The notes beneath the pieces were generated by a model. That model made no database searches, was not told the origin of the DNA, and saw nothing but the letters and a program-made list of their open reading frames with translations. A program made the translations under genes and the position numbers. Source: Toxotes chatareus (taxonomy: Eukaryota; Chordata; Actinopteri; Toxotidae). From it: a stretch of DNA of 64,000 nucleotides. Of this stretch, positions 36,561 through 49,160 are shown in pieces. The stretch spans positions 21,008,501 to 21,072,500 of the forward strand of contig CM028899.1 in the NCBI GenBank assembly GCA_016801885.1, read 5' to 3'. Every line of letters starts with the position of its first letter. Within the stretch, counting starts at the first letter, position 1.

Positions 36561-39500
36561 TGGAACCTCAGGAGGCTGAGCTATTTGGTCTACAATTCAG
36601 AAGAGGTAGGTGTGCAGTTGGTCTCTAACAATAATACTATCCATATAAAGATACTGATCACAGGGTTTCAAATAATTAAAATTACTAGAACCATTTAAAC
36701 CTGTAATGGATAACCAGTGACAATTTGCAACAAGGTGTCAGAGCTCAAGGAAGCTCTGGGCCTACTCCAGAGCTGAACAAGTATTTTGAGTATCAGTCAT
36801 ACACATGGAAAAGTTGAGACCGTATACATATATGAACCCATTTCAACTGACTGGGGATTTTTCTAAGTTAGGTAGCTGACAGTGGTAAGTAAGTGCTCAC
36901 CAACTTGCAGGAAGAGTAACTCAGCTGCCAGACACAGGGTGCAGCAAATGTGGAGTACAGCAGTCATCCGGTGGGAGCATTGTCAGGTCAGGACCCAGAC
37001 GGCTGCCATTCGGAGTAAGTAAAGACATGCAATCAGGGACTGAAGCACCACCACTGGCCTGCACAGGAGGACCCAATTGTCCCAGCTCATCCAGGGCTGG
37101 AAATTGGTTGTGCAGTTCATGGGTTTTTTCTGAGTTCATTTTCTAAATGTTGAATTCTCTGTTATGCCTGTGTATAAATTTGTATACAATGTGCATGCAG
37201 TACCACAGACAATAAGAGACACGTGGTAGTTTGATAATATCCTGAAAGCTGTTTCAAGCTCCTTAAAGGGCTCCCTTCAAGGGTCCTTAAACAGATCAAC
37301 TGAAAAGTAAAAGTAATGAATAAAAATAGTAGCAGTTCATGTAAACGCTCTGAGAAGCCATGTACTCAGCAGCAGTCTTGGTGGCGAGTTGCAGACTGTT
37401 TTCAGCCTTCCCTGAATAAACATAGTAATTTTAAGTAATCATTTGTCAAAAAACAAGTAAACCGAAGTAATGACTGCTTTCTGGCTAAAGGCTGCACTGT
37501 TCAAGTGTAGGACTGTGCTTTGCTGCTAATTCTTCATCCTTGCAGTGTTAGAATAAAGCATGAGAAGGTTTGAGTATTGTTTGATCTGTGCAAGACACAA
37601 ATCAAATCACGAATGAGAAGAAGTTTGTCATCCAATATAAGCACAATTCAAATGTCTTAAAAAACAGCAGAGATGTCTTCATTATCTAAAAACAATGCAG
37701 GGAAGTCCCTTCACTATAAAACAGAGACAGCATTTTACAGTGCCTTCACTGGATGGCAGCTGATTGCATTCGTACATTCATCATCAAAGACAGAGCAGAC
37801 AGGGAAAGCTGACTGACTAGACTAAAGGAGTCAGGTCTCATGGAGAACATACACAAACACGCAAGTCTCCTAATGTCCACCCCCCCCCCTCTCTCCTCCA
37901 GTCTCTCGGTGGGGCATCATGTCACTTCCTCCTGGGAGCTGAAAGTCATAGAATCTCCATAAGTTTTTCCACCTGCTCCTCTGCCTCTGGTGTGAGGCCT
38001 GCCGGAGCAAACTGACAGGAGTCAAACCCTCCATGTTGATTCAGCTTCCTCTCATCCAAAGCATTCCCTGAGGAACAGATCCTGTGTGTGAGACAGGGGG
38101 CAGGTAGGGGGTGGATGCGTGGCCTGGAGCGATCCAGATGACATGTTTCAGTTCATAAAGAACTAATTAAAGTGATGTTGTGAAAGTGTGTTAACTCAGA
38201 TTGGTGAGTTAAACAAAAAGCTGCATCAGGTCAGCTCCTATGGTCTCTATATCAAGCCAAGAAACCAGAATACAACAGGGCATACCCGCTCTGATCCTAT
38301 AAGATCAATTTTTTTTTTTTAAAACAATACACATGCCACTCTGCAGAGGGAAAGGGTTAAGAAAACATACACACACTCACTTTGATGTTCACTGTTTCCT
38401 CACCTATGTATAGCCAGAAGAACACGTACGAAAATATTGATGCGTCCAAAAAAAGATCACTGAAGTCCCAGCTGGGTGGAAGTCACATGGAGACTGGCTC
38501 CACAGGTCATCTATCCAAGCAGGTTATTACAACCCATAGTTGTGTTTTACTGTTAGTAATTATAACAGGAGCAAAGGAGGAAATGTGCTGCCGCTGATGG
38601 TCCGCATAGTTTTGGTTTTTTTTCATCCACATCCTTAACCACATATTTATTATTGCAATTTTATAAGTTCTTTAAGCTTAAAGAAGTACTTGTTTTAAAC
38701 TATGATCTTTTCTGGCAACCAAGACAAAGCGTATCACACCTGATGATTTCTTTGTTTTAATATCCTGTGTGTTTACAGTCATTTATCATTTACTATTTAC
38801 ATGTAGTAATAATCAATAAAATACAGGCTCTTCTATTGTCACCCACGCCACCAGTGTGGCTTTAGGTATGGCAATGCTCATCACTCGGTAGGTTAGTCCA
38901 CCACTTTGGTTTAGACTTCAACGTCTCAACAATGAGTCACTATTGACTTTGGTGCAGATATTCAAGGATTCCAGGGGATGCCTCGTTCTTCAGTTTGAGT
39001 AAAGACTTCGAGGATGAGGTTGGTTTGGCAAACAAACATCTGGTTAACATTCCTACCTTTAATAAAGAGCAGCACGCAGCCCCTTTGCTTAGAATTTCTA
39101 TGGCAAGCAGGTCTCTCATTCTGTGGATGAGACAGAGTCGAGATTGACCGTGTCTTGGAGGCAGGAAGGACCTGTCTCAGTGCTTCTTTCATTTGAAATT
39201 TAACCCAACCCAGCATGTAGTACCTCTCAGATACTAACCACTCTCTCATCTCAGTGAGCCATCAGATGTTGCCACAATGCTGCTGAGCTGCCTTGTTTGT
39301 ACAGTCACCTACTGATCATGTAGACACTATGAGGGGAAACTAGTCACTGAGCTGCCTGCATGGACTTCTTCCACTTCAGACAATGAGCCCACCCCTCCCC
39401 CACTGTCTGATCTCATCCAAGTGGTTTTAATAATCCATGCTGGATATAAAAGAGGGACTCTGAACAATCCTAACTGTGAATATCTAATAACATCCATCTC

Positions 39501-42230
39501 ATGGTCACCAGCAGCCACTCAGAGACCCGTTCCACATCGGCCTCACACTGGAGATAGCAAATTAAATTCAGCTGCATTTTTTTCCCCTGGATTTCTTGGA
39601 TTTCTCTGCAACAGTGTTGCAATCAAAACTCTTGAGATTTGACAGTTGTGCTCCTCTGATGATGATGTCAGCTTGTTTTGTCACGTCCTCCCAGCTCCCT
39701 GCAACGCAGTGCCAATTCAGGATGCTCTTACACCATGAGAACAGACAAAGAACATCAATCTGAGAGGTTTGCCTTGTCTCCTTCATGTGCTTCTCACTCA
39801 GTGCGTGTTTAATGTACTGAGAGTGATGTGCATGTGCCACTGGATGTCAGACCAGATCCACTTGGCAAAAAGAAGCATTTTTAAACGAGAAAGAGATTAA
39901 TGATGGACTGAGATTCATGATGCAGGAACCCTTTTTACTGGAAATGGGCTTTTTCTGCCCCCAGTGGCCGATAACAAAGTCAAACACCATGCACTCCTTT
40001 CCACTGTCACATATCTTCTTACTTGTGAAATATATTTGGCCAGTAAGCAACACGGTTCATTCTTACCTCGGGATACGTATGTGTGACAAAATAATCTCAA
40101 CTCAAAGGTTTCTTGACTAGTATTTTGAGATGGAGATTTCTTTGTCTGACATGTTGGCCATTGTTATAAAGCTGCATCACTATGGAAGCAATTACTGGCC
40201 ATAAAGGGTTGGTTTGATGTAGAAGTTTAATTACCACTGAATTTATAACACACACATATTTTACTTTGACAACCATCTACTTGAATTTCTGTGGCCTGAA
40301 CTCCTCTTGACGAACACGCTGCAAGAAGCTTTCAGCAGTGAAATTCAAGTTGTGAGATTTCACAAACTCTATATCCAGTAATATATTTTGTTAAAGAAAA
40401 TTTAAGTCCCCAATCTTTAAAATCAATAACAACACTGATCAAATTCAAAATGCTTAACTTAGATCTAAAAATTCAAAACAAGTTAAAAAATAAAAAATAA
40501 ACATCTTGCTGAAATTGGCCTCATTATAATTCAAACATTAAATTCAAGTTGACCTGAATCTCAATTATTCAGGTGTCTACAGGAAACTTCCTCCACATGC
40601 TATGGTGCTGAATTTCAGATAAATGGTTTTTTAAAGTAAAACATTTCAGTTCTGTAATAATGTTTAACTGTTCTGTACTGATTAAAGTTCATAATGAGGT
40701 ATTCATTTGCTTTCCAATTTTGTGGCCAGTGTCTGTGGCTTCTATATCACTGTCTGACTTCACCAGTGGAAGCTAAGATGCTTTTACTGGCAGTTAACTC
40801 ATCTTTCCCATCATATCACAAATCCCTGTAACTCTACTATTGCTCTAATTAGCAACATTCTTTCTCCTCATTGGGGAAATGCAACTTTCTTGTATGTGGC
40901 AATTGCTGGTGAGTGGAACATTGACAACAATTTGATGGTTATTTAGAATGTACCCAAGAAAACATATTCTCACAAAGTTTTACAAAATCTGTAGAGTGGC
41001 ACAGTCTTTTGGGTTTTATTTTTGTCGATGTCAGGATGGGAGTGATACTAGAACAGTTTATAAATAATCAGAACAGTCGTGGTCAGAGTCTTATTATCTG
41101 CTTTTTTTTTGTCTGGGACTTGTTTCTTGTTGTTCTTCTTACCTTTTCCTAACCTTTAACAAGCATTTAGTTCACCGTAGAAGATGGTAGAAGATCAGAA
41201 GATGTTCACATGAGATGTTTTTAGAACACTCACAAGCAAGACTTAATTACCAACTCAGAACCCAAAGCTCCAGGCTTACTCCATAATTTATAGTTGTATC
41301 AGTGTAGCTGCAGTCCTCGCTGGATACATGATTATGTAAAACCAAGTTAACTTAACCGTGTAGTGACTGTTATCTCAGTAATGTATTTGGCTTTGGTTAG
41401 TTATCACTGTTATAATTCCCATACATTCAGTTCCAGCTCAACCCGTCGTCTCCCCCTCAGCTGCTGCTCCTTCACATCTACAGAGCATTTAACTGAACAG
41501 GAAAGACAGCCAAGGCCAACAGCCTGACAGAACCCAGCAGAAAAATGAAGCAAAACGCACTTTTAAATTCACAAAGTGAATCCCAGTGGGGAAATCATTT
41601 ACTGACATTTCTCACGAGGCACGCTAGCCAATGAAAAAGTTATGTAAAACGCAACGTAGAGGCATGGTTTGACTTTATAACCTTTGTGTATCAAGCTATG
41701 GAAGCTTTCCCCATAAATCACAGACTGTGTTTTGTGGGGTCTCCACACTCCACATCACTCTGCCATTTTGTCACCCTCTACTTGTTATTACATCAGATAT
41801 GTAAGTGCAAAGGCCTGGCATGGTAACATGGGAAACAACGGTGAGGAAATGGTGCGTTCCAGCTCTATTAGACTGAAGGAGACCTCCATCTTAGAATCAG
41901 ATAGGACTTATCTGTCAGAAATGACTTAAGTGGCTCCTTATAATGGCTTTTTTCTCTTCAAATGCTTTTCTGCAAAACAGATACTGTGGACCTCTGAGGG
42001 TATTTGGCAAATTAATTCAAAATGTCAGATTGTAGACTGACAAATTGAAAATGCTATTGGCTGTGTACACTGCAAGGCTGAAAATCTGACTGTCTGCTGC
42101 AGGCCCAGAAAGCTTCTAATGTTTATGACGTTCATGAGCATTCATGGGAGCGAGATCAAGCTTTTTTTCTTTTCCAGACTTTAATCTGTGGATAGAGAAG
42201 CAGGAGCGTGGCTGAGCTGTCAAACCACTC
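36561..42230. other. Intergenic, no gene recognised
   Basis: AT-rich sequence with scattered short frames and a poly-C run near 37881-37889. No RNA gene, coding exon or clear mobile element seen. Confidence 0.6.
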
Positions 42231-42231
42231 G

Positions 42232-42335
42232 AAGCATCCGCTGGGAAGAGGTCAAAGGTCAGGAACCCGGAGTCACCAGGAGTCAGTGGATTGCGGAGAA
42301 AGATAAAGGGCTTTCACATCTGACAGAGAGACAGA
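42232..42335 (+). repeat. Dispersed repeat, copy A (pair with 53.57 kb)
   Basis: agcatccgctgggaagaggt followed by caaaggtca, then caccaggagtcagtgga and acatctgac, matches 53564-53650 in order and orientation with small indels. Not coding; family unknown. Confidence 0.6.
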
Positions 42336-43344
42336 GAGCATCTCTGAGTAGAGATAGAGGAAACAACCATCATAAGACTGAAGTTCTACACAGGATCACT
42401 TGAAACAAACATGGACCGGGGCCATAAAGTAGGGGAGCCAGTGGACCTTTCCCAAATTCCTATTTCCTTCTTTTCGGCGCCCTTGATTGGCCGACACGCT
42501 TTTTCAAACTCAGCCTTGACTGTGTCTCGCACAGTTATGACAGTATCACAGATGGACAGACAGACACATAAACACCTGCCTAAGGAATCAAAACTCAGAA
42601 AGTGTCTCCAGGAATAAATTTTGCCGTGATGACACACATACATAAACAAAAACACACACACACACACACACTCACAAGGTGAAAACAATACCAACCATGC
42701 TGTCATGGCTGGCAAACTGGTAAGTCAAAGCTTGTAAAGCACCTGTTTGTACTTGTACTGGTTCCTTTTAATTCTAAAGAGAATCAGTAGGATCAGTAGG
42801 AGTGGCTCCTCCATTATGATTCAGACTGTACCGTGGTCGCCTTTCTGACCAGTGTTGCTGACACAGTCTTTCTTTCCATATCATTATATACTTCAGCTTG
42901 ACAGGTAAAACAAACTACAGTAAAGTCTGCCAATCTCCTGTGGCCTGCCAGCAATTAAAAAAAAAAAAAAAAAAACACAAACAATTTTTTAACTCTGCAA
43001 TTATGTGATTTTATTTTTCCTAGGTCTTTCATTGCTCCAAAGCAAAGTCAGCAGGGCTTCCAAGCTGTTATGTGTTTCTTTTTCCTGTTTTCCTAGGGTT
43101 GTTGCACCAAAGAATGCTGTTTCCTGATAGGCTGCCAACAAAATCAAGAGAACATTCGTGTCTAAGTTCAAACCAGCGTGTAATGTAATGGCTGCTCTGC
43201 CCACAGAGCCAACCAGAAAGTTTTATGTGCTTTATTAATTTCCACATGAATGCTTGCTTTGCTCAGTGCTTTAAGAAAGTGAAAATAGTAACTATTCTCC
43301 CAGCTCTTCCACTAACACTGCATTGTGCAGGTGCAGCTTTAAAG
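42336..43344. other. Intergenic
   Basis: Contains a (CA)n tract at 42651-42671 and a poly-A run at about 42957-42975. No gene recognised. Confidence 0.6.
42651..42671. repeat. (CA)n microsatellite
   Basis: Run of about ten CA units. Confidence 0.9.
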
Positions 43345-43455
43345 ATACTCAGTGATTAGGAACACCTGTACACCTGCTTGTTTGTGCAATTATACAATCA
43401 GCCAATCATGTGGCAGCAGTGCAATGCAGAAATCCTGCAGATACAAGTCAGTTAC
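43345..43455 (+). mobile_element. Solo end of a Tc1/mariner-like element
   Basis: gattaggaacacctgtacac, then caatcagccaatcatgtggc, agcagtgcaatgcagaaatc and ctgcagatacaagtcag match the reverse complement of 44870-44975, which is the 5' end of the family seen at 9922-10491. Only the terminal repeat and untranslated leader remain. Confidence 0.7.
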
Positions 43456-43684
43456 CAAAACCTCAGAAGTGTCAAAATCATTGGAAATAATTAGTTCTGC
43501 GATATCTCCCTTCTTATGTGTTAAATCTGGGGATTAAAATCACTCACTGATGTGTGGCTTCATTTTTGAAGATTGAAGTATAAATGAAACTATAGGTGAC
43601 AGTTGAATTCCAACACTATGGGCACTGACGTGTCTCCTTTAAATTATCATTCTTTACCAATAAAAATACAGACACAGACCAAGA

Positions 43685-43735
43685 ATGCACTAAAGTCTGC
43701 GTCCACGTACCTTTGGCCACTACAGTGTATAACAG
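43685..43735. mobile_element. Possible Tc1-like terminal remnant
   Basis: gtccacgtacctttggccac followed by tacagtgtat resembles the common Tc1-type terminus in which an element ends in ...GTGGACAnnnTTTTGGCCA...AGTGTA. No partner end was located. Confidence 0.35.
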
Positions 43736-44439
43736 TGTGTGATGACTTCCATTCTGATTACTGGGAAATCTGGCATTCACATCTTCTTTCTTCTGAGTTT
43801 TCTTTCTTTTGTTGTTCTGTCTCAGGGTTTAATAAACTAAAATAAGGATCAAATCCATCAGACATGTCTTCCAGAGTAACTAATGACTGCAGTAGTCCTT
43901 TCTTAAAGGAAATACAGAATACTTTTATTAGTCATGTTGTAGAAAAATCTGACTTAATGCTGTTATCCTGAAGATAGTCTGGCTCCAGGAATAACAATCA
44001 ACTTAATGGCTTGTCTGTTAGGACAGATGATGGAAGGCTGAGGGTTCAGGTCCATTCTTTCATTCTTTCTTTTGTGGTGTGAATTTTTTTCTACAGGAAA
44101 AACACATAAGCTATAAGTCTCCATCAACTCCAATATAAATATTGTCCAAACCTACTAATCAAACAATATCCTGACCACTTCTGAAACTTCATTAACACAT
44201 CAAATAACAAACCAGTTAGAGAGCGATGTATCCTTAGACTGTCAAACAAAGCAAACTTAAACATCACTTACACAGTTCAAACTATGGAAAGATAAGGCCA
44301 CATGAAGATAGTGAGCTTTCTTTGTTGAGAGAGGGTTTGCCACAGGTGAGCTTGTTTCCTCCATCGATTGTGGGGCTCCACCCATACAGGAAGTTAAATG
44401 AGGTAGGTTAGGAAGGTTGGAGCGGGATTAGATTTTTCA

Positions 44440-44975
44440 AATGCCCATGGTCCCCGATCATCTGCAGCCTCAGATGTCTGTTCTTGGCTGACAGGACTGG
44501 AACCTGATGTGTTCTCAGCTGTTGCCGTCCATCCACCTCAACGTTGGACATGTTGTTCAGTCTGAGACGCTTTTCTGTTCACCTCAGTTGTACAGAGTGG
44601 TTATCCGAGTTAGCGTAGCCTTTCTGTCAGTTCCAACCAGTCTGACCTCTGACCTCTCTCATCAACAAGGTGTTTCTGTCCTCAGAGCTGATGCTTCACT
44701 GGATGGTTTTGGTTTTGGCTCCTGAGTTAAACTCTGTTGTGAGTGAAAATCCCAGGAGCTCAGCAGTTTCAGAAACACTCAGACCAACAATCATGGCACA
44801 GTCAAAGTCACCGAGATCACATTTTTCCCTCATTCTGATGTTTGATGTGAACATTAACTGAAGCTGCTGACCTGTATCTGCAGGATTTCATGCGTTGAAC
44901 TGCTGCCACATGATTGGTTGATTGGATAATTGCACGGGTAAAAAGGTGTATATGTGTTCCTGACAAAGGAAATGC
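44440..44975 (-). pseudogene. 5' half of a Tc1/mariner-like element with broken transposase
   Basis: Reading the minus strand from 44975: terminal repeat (ttgtcaggaacacatataca), leader with caatcatgtggcagcag, then transposase pieces MREKCDLGDFD, GLSVSETAELLGFSLTT (helix-turn-helix region), later RGQTGWN and VLSAKNRHLRLQM, the link to the catalytic domain. Stops and frameshifts separate them, and the catalytic half is absent. Same family as 9922-10491 and 43345-43455. Confidence 0.75.
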
Positions 44976-46640
44976 TGCTAAAATGTCTCTTTGCATTGGA
45001 AAAGTGTGGGGTACACAACCACACTAAGTAGAGCAGGTCAAAGCTGAAGAAAGAAGTGGCTCTGTAAACTGTGACTGATGTTTACAAGAGAAAGTTTGAA
45101 TACTACTTTTAGTGCTCAACTTTGTTTCCTCTTCCAAACAAGGCTGACTAATCTGGAGGATTAGTCACAAGTTTCAGTCTCTGATTTGTACGCAGGAAGA
45201 AAGATCATTGGTCAGGAATGGAGACTCTGAAATTCAACAGCAGAGGAAGGAGGAGTGTCGGGGAAGAGATGTTCCTTATTGAACTTCATCTCTGCAGGAA
45301 TAATAGACGACGCTTTGTGGAATATGTGATACTTGATTATCTGCTGCTTTTAACACATACCGTTAGCTTACCAATACAGAAACAAGGCGCATATTATGCT
45401 GGTGGCAGCACACCACATAACATACCAAGTTACACATGTTTTCTTGCTTCGCCCCTTTATTGTGCACCACAGTAAATGATTGACTGCCTGTCCCCTCTGT
45501 CATTACCTTGCTGTTATGTCATGCTCATTTGAAACCGGTGTGATAATGGAGGCAAACAGGTGTGTGTGCTTCTATGTAAAGCGAACCAGCCCCGTTTCCA
45601 CTGGTACATCATGTATCAAATGAAGTCAAGCTGCAAAAACATGAGATGTTGAACTTGGAGCGAGGGGCAACAGTAAAAATTACAGGTGTAGCATGATGTC
45701 ATGGTGATGTATTTAGAGCTGCAGAGCTGAGTATGATATGTGGAGGTGTTATTTTCACAGTAAGCTTGTATAATGTGCGCATTCTGCTAAATTAACTTTA
45801 AATTGTCACATCAATATAGCTAGCTATTGGCTGCATTCATTTTCCGTCGCCTGCTGTCGACTTTGTTGTTATGATACTATTGAATTTCTGCTAATTCTGT
45901 TTAAGATACAGTTGATAAGGTTTTCATTGGCCCACAGCTCTAAATGAGCATTATATATCTGTCTCGGTTGATAGGGTTGTTAATCAATAACCATGACTCA
46001 TCTAGTTCTTGTGAATGTGCTGGAACTCCACACCCACTGGAATTTCAACACACTTCCAATTCCCCAAGATCCTCCTGGTATTTTCAGCTGCTCGGCCGTG
46101 GAGGACAGTGAAATGAGTGAGGGAGCTGAGTTGCAACACTTTTGAAAAGCCTTGTTCTCCAGCCAAGCGAGCAACACAGAGCAGCAAGATTAATCCAGTG
46201 CTGCCTGGCAGTGTGTTTTACCACTGAGTTCCTGGGTTTCTGATAGACCGCAGATTGATAAAAGTCAACTTTTATTCAAAACATATCTTCGGATAATGAG
46301 CAAACATATTTTTGGTACAGACGTCTCCAGTGAGAGTCAGACCTTTGACCCCTTCACTGTTTTCTGTGCCATGTTTTTACATGTATTGTGGCGATGTTGA
46401 AAACGATCCATGAAATGACTCCTCGGAGAGAAATAGATCAGTTCCACTGAACTCTGTTTAGATTTGGGTTTATTCCAAATTTAATAAGAGATGCTTATAA
46501 AACACTGCGGAGTCCAATTTTACAAGAATGTATTTATGAAGCTACTGAAGCCACAAGAGATTGTAATCCACTGTAATCCAAACATTACTGCTAAAGCCCA
46601 GCATTCAATGTGTCTCAGAAACCTCTATAAAAAAGAAAAA
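44976..46640. other. Intergenic, no gene recognised
   Basis: Nothing recognisable. The 85-codon + strand frame at 45218-45475 has no known domain. Confidence 0.55.
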
Positions 46641-46654
46641 TAAATCTGTATAAT

Positions 46655-46840
46655 TATGTTGTTGTTGTCTTTTGGCTGCTTCCTTTGGGGGGGTCGCCAC
46701 GGTGGATCACCATCCGCAGATTTGGTTTGGCTCAGGTTTTTACACCAGTTGCCCTTCCTGATGGGACCTGGGGTTCAAATCACCTACACAAGGATCAGTC
46801 AGGCCAACCTGCTCTACCACCTGAGCCACAGCCACCACAA
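46655..46840 (-). mobile_element. tRNA-derived SINE
   Basis: Read on the minus strand, it begins ggctgtggctcaggtggtag agc, a good tRNA-type A-box region (TGGCTCAGNGG), continues with caggttggcctgac, and then has a tRNA-unrelated body (aaaaacctgagccaaacc, ggatggtgatccaccgtgg, cgacccc...agcagccaaaag) typical of fish SINEs. Similar AT words flank it (tgtataattat before, tgtaattatac after), a possible target-site duplication. The B box is poor. Non-coding, mobilised by LINE machinery in general. Confidence 0.65.
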
Positions 46841-46849
46841 ATCAGTGTA

Positions 46850-48935
46850 ATTATACAGATTTTCACAAATTAGAGCAAGACCAAAAAACCCCAAACCCTC
46901 TTCTTAGTAATATTTGAGTTCACAATAACCTGTAAAGAATCACAGTCATCAGTTATAGGGATTTTTAGTCCGACTGTCTTGAGACCACCAACAACTACAT
47001 TTTTAAAATGAGGATTAATGATGAAAATATTTAGGTTTTGTTAAACCAGTTATCCTGATGTAAATTATCATGTCATCTAGATTCCATTTTACTGTCTCGA
47101 AGATAAAGAGGCGTCTTAGGAGAGATAAGAGCAGTAATGATAGAATACAAACGAAGTCTGCCTACACTGGATGATGGTGTTACAACCATCATTTGTTATC
47201 TTGAAACAACAAGCCTGAACTATGAAGAACCACAGCAACTTCCAGCTTCCACATTCATGCCCTGTTCTTACTGAGACTTTGCGTTAAAGGGGTTGTATTC
47301 GTGTGTCACAAGAGTTACTCGTGGTGAAAACAAAAAGAGCTTTTTAGCCTCTGTTAGCTGTGATAGACCCTAATGCACACACAAAAAAAAAACAGCCACA
47401 AAACTGACTTACAGAAAAAAAACAACCCTTAAATTACCATGTTTCTTCAAACAACACAAAAGACATGTTTGGTCTTCTTAGCCTGCACTACTACAGTGAC
47501 ATTGCTACTGGTCATAAGTACTCCATCTCCTCTTCCCTGAAACGGCTGCACTGCCTACTGCCTACACTAAGGCTGGAAATATGCCTCTGTCAAAATACTT
47601 GTAAACAGTTTCATGGATTTATATAAAAGGGTGTAAAGGGTGACCAGAGCACACAGAGGTTTGCAGAGGAGCTAACATGTACACCTACCAAATCCCCAAA
47701 TACCTCATGTAGCAGAAAAGAAAGACATATGTATGTGTTTGTACACTATAAAAGAAAACAACCACGCAGACGTCATCCATCCATGATCAGGAGAAGCATG
47801 TCTACAGGAGTATTGGATTTCCATTTATTAGCTGGACACAAACATGACTCCAAATGAATGCTAACATTTCTCTCTATACTGGACACTTCAGCCATGACAT
47901 CTTAATCTTAATGAGGTAATAACATATCAGGTCTGCACTTTTTTTATGAGCACAAACATAGTGTGTCTCATATGATGGAGTTGACTTTCCCAGTGGGTGA
48001 TTTTTATAATAAATCATTTTAGGAGCCCATCAAAATGTTTGTAACAGTGTTTAAATTGTATACTTTGACTGCTGTATTTGTTTAAAAGGATTTTTTCTGT
48101 AACCATTAGGTTTGTGTAACAGGCCCAAGTTACATGTGTTAACAAGAACAGTGCCATGGCCAGACTGATGGATGCACACACACAGCATCAAAATCCAAAT
48201 CTCCTCTTTGCTGGATGGGTCAAAGTGACATTTATTTGTCTTCAGTCCTGCGTGAAGTGATAGCATGTGACAGCAGAACCTGATGGTTCCCATTTCTGTT
48301 GCACCAGATGGAGAATGTCAAGGTTTGACAGCAACACAGTGCGCTGATTATATGAGCGAGTTTAAAATGGAGTGGGTGAGCTCCAGAGAGAAAATATAGG
48401 AAATTATAATTCATTGCTTAAGCCAGGGGCTGTGCCAAAACAACCAAGCTTAGAGGGGCTATAAACAGAGCTGGGCACAGCAGCACCGGGGGGAGTCGAC
48501 ACAAAGTTCAAGGGAGCCAGCCAGCATCCCAATATTTCACCCCTCACTGTTTCATCCAACCACAGAGCTGTGAATCATGAGGAAATCTTCTCGCTAAGTG
48601 ACTGTGTAGACTTCCATGAACTACCACAGTGTCTGCACTCTCCTGGACTCCCACACCCAAAAGCCCCCCAAATCCCCATTTCTCTCCTTGGCCTATTTAC
48701 CTGATTAACATCAGAACCAACAGTGAGCATGGAGGTCAGAGTGTTAATGCAGAAAATGCCTACCACACTTTTCAGTGGGTTGCACTTCCCTCACACTGAG
48801 CCTGAATGGGAAGAGGGGAGGGTGGGAGATCGCAGAGTCCATCGGGGGTGGGTTCAAGCGGACCGTGGGCCCCCTGCGCATTGCATGAAAGTCAGTCAAG
48901 CATAATCAGTCATCCCGCACAGTACAGGAACATGC
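46850..48935. other. Intergenic, no gene recognised
   Basis: AT-rich with short frames only; becomes more balanced in composition toward 48600-48900. Confidence 0.55.
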
Positions 48936-48939
48936 CCGC

Positions 48940-49160
48940 TGTTAAGTTGTTTACATATCCCCAAAATGACTCTGGAGTGGGTAATAAGTGCAAATCAATG
49001 AGCAGAGAAGGAGAGATCTGGGTGAATGCTGCAGCCACTGATGAAGCCCAGGCTGACAGTACATACCCATATGATGGATTAGCGCAGCTGGCAAATTACA
49101 TCTCTCTAATTGTGCATTGCAAAGTGCGTTACAATGTATCACTCTTGCTTTAATCTCAGA
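48940..49160. promoter_or_regulatory. Candidate conserved noncoding element
   Basis: Dense with developmental transcription-factor words: forkhead-like ttgtttacata (48947-48957), ggatta (49076-49081, Otx/Pitx-type), cagctg E-box (49085-49090), aaattaca and taattg (49107-49112, homeodomain). The 115-codon frame across it shows no protein family. The texture fits a vertebrate developmental enhancer; conservation cannot be checked here. Confidence 0.35.
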
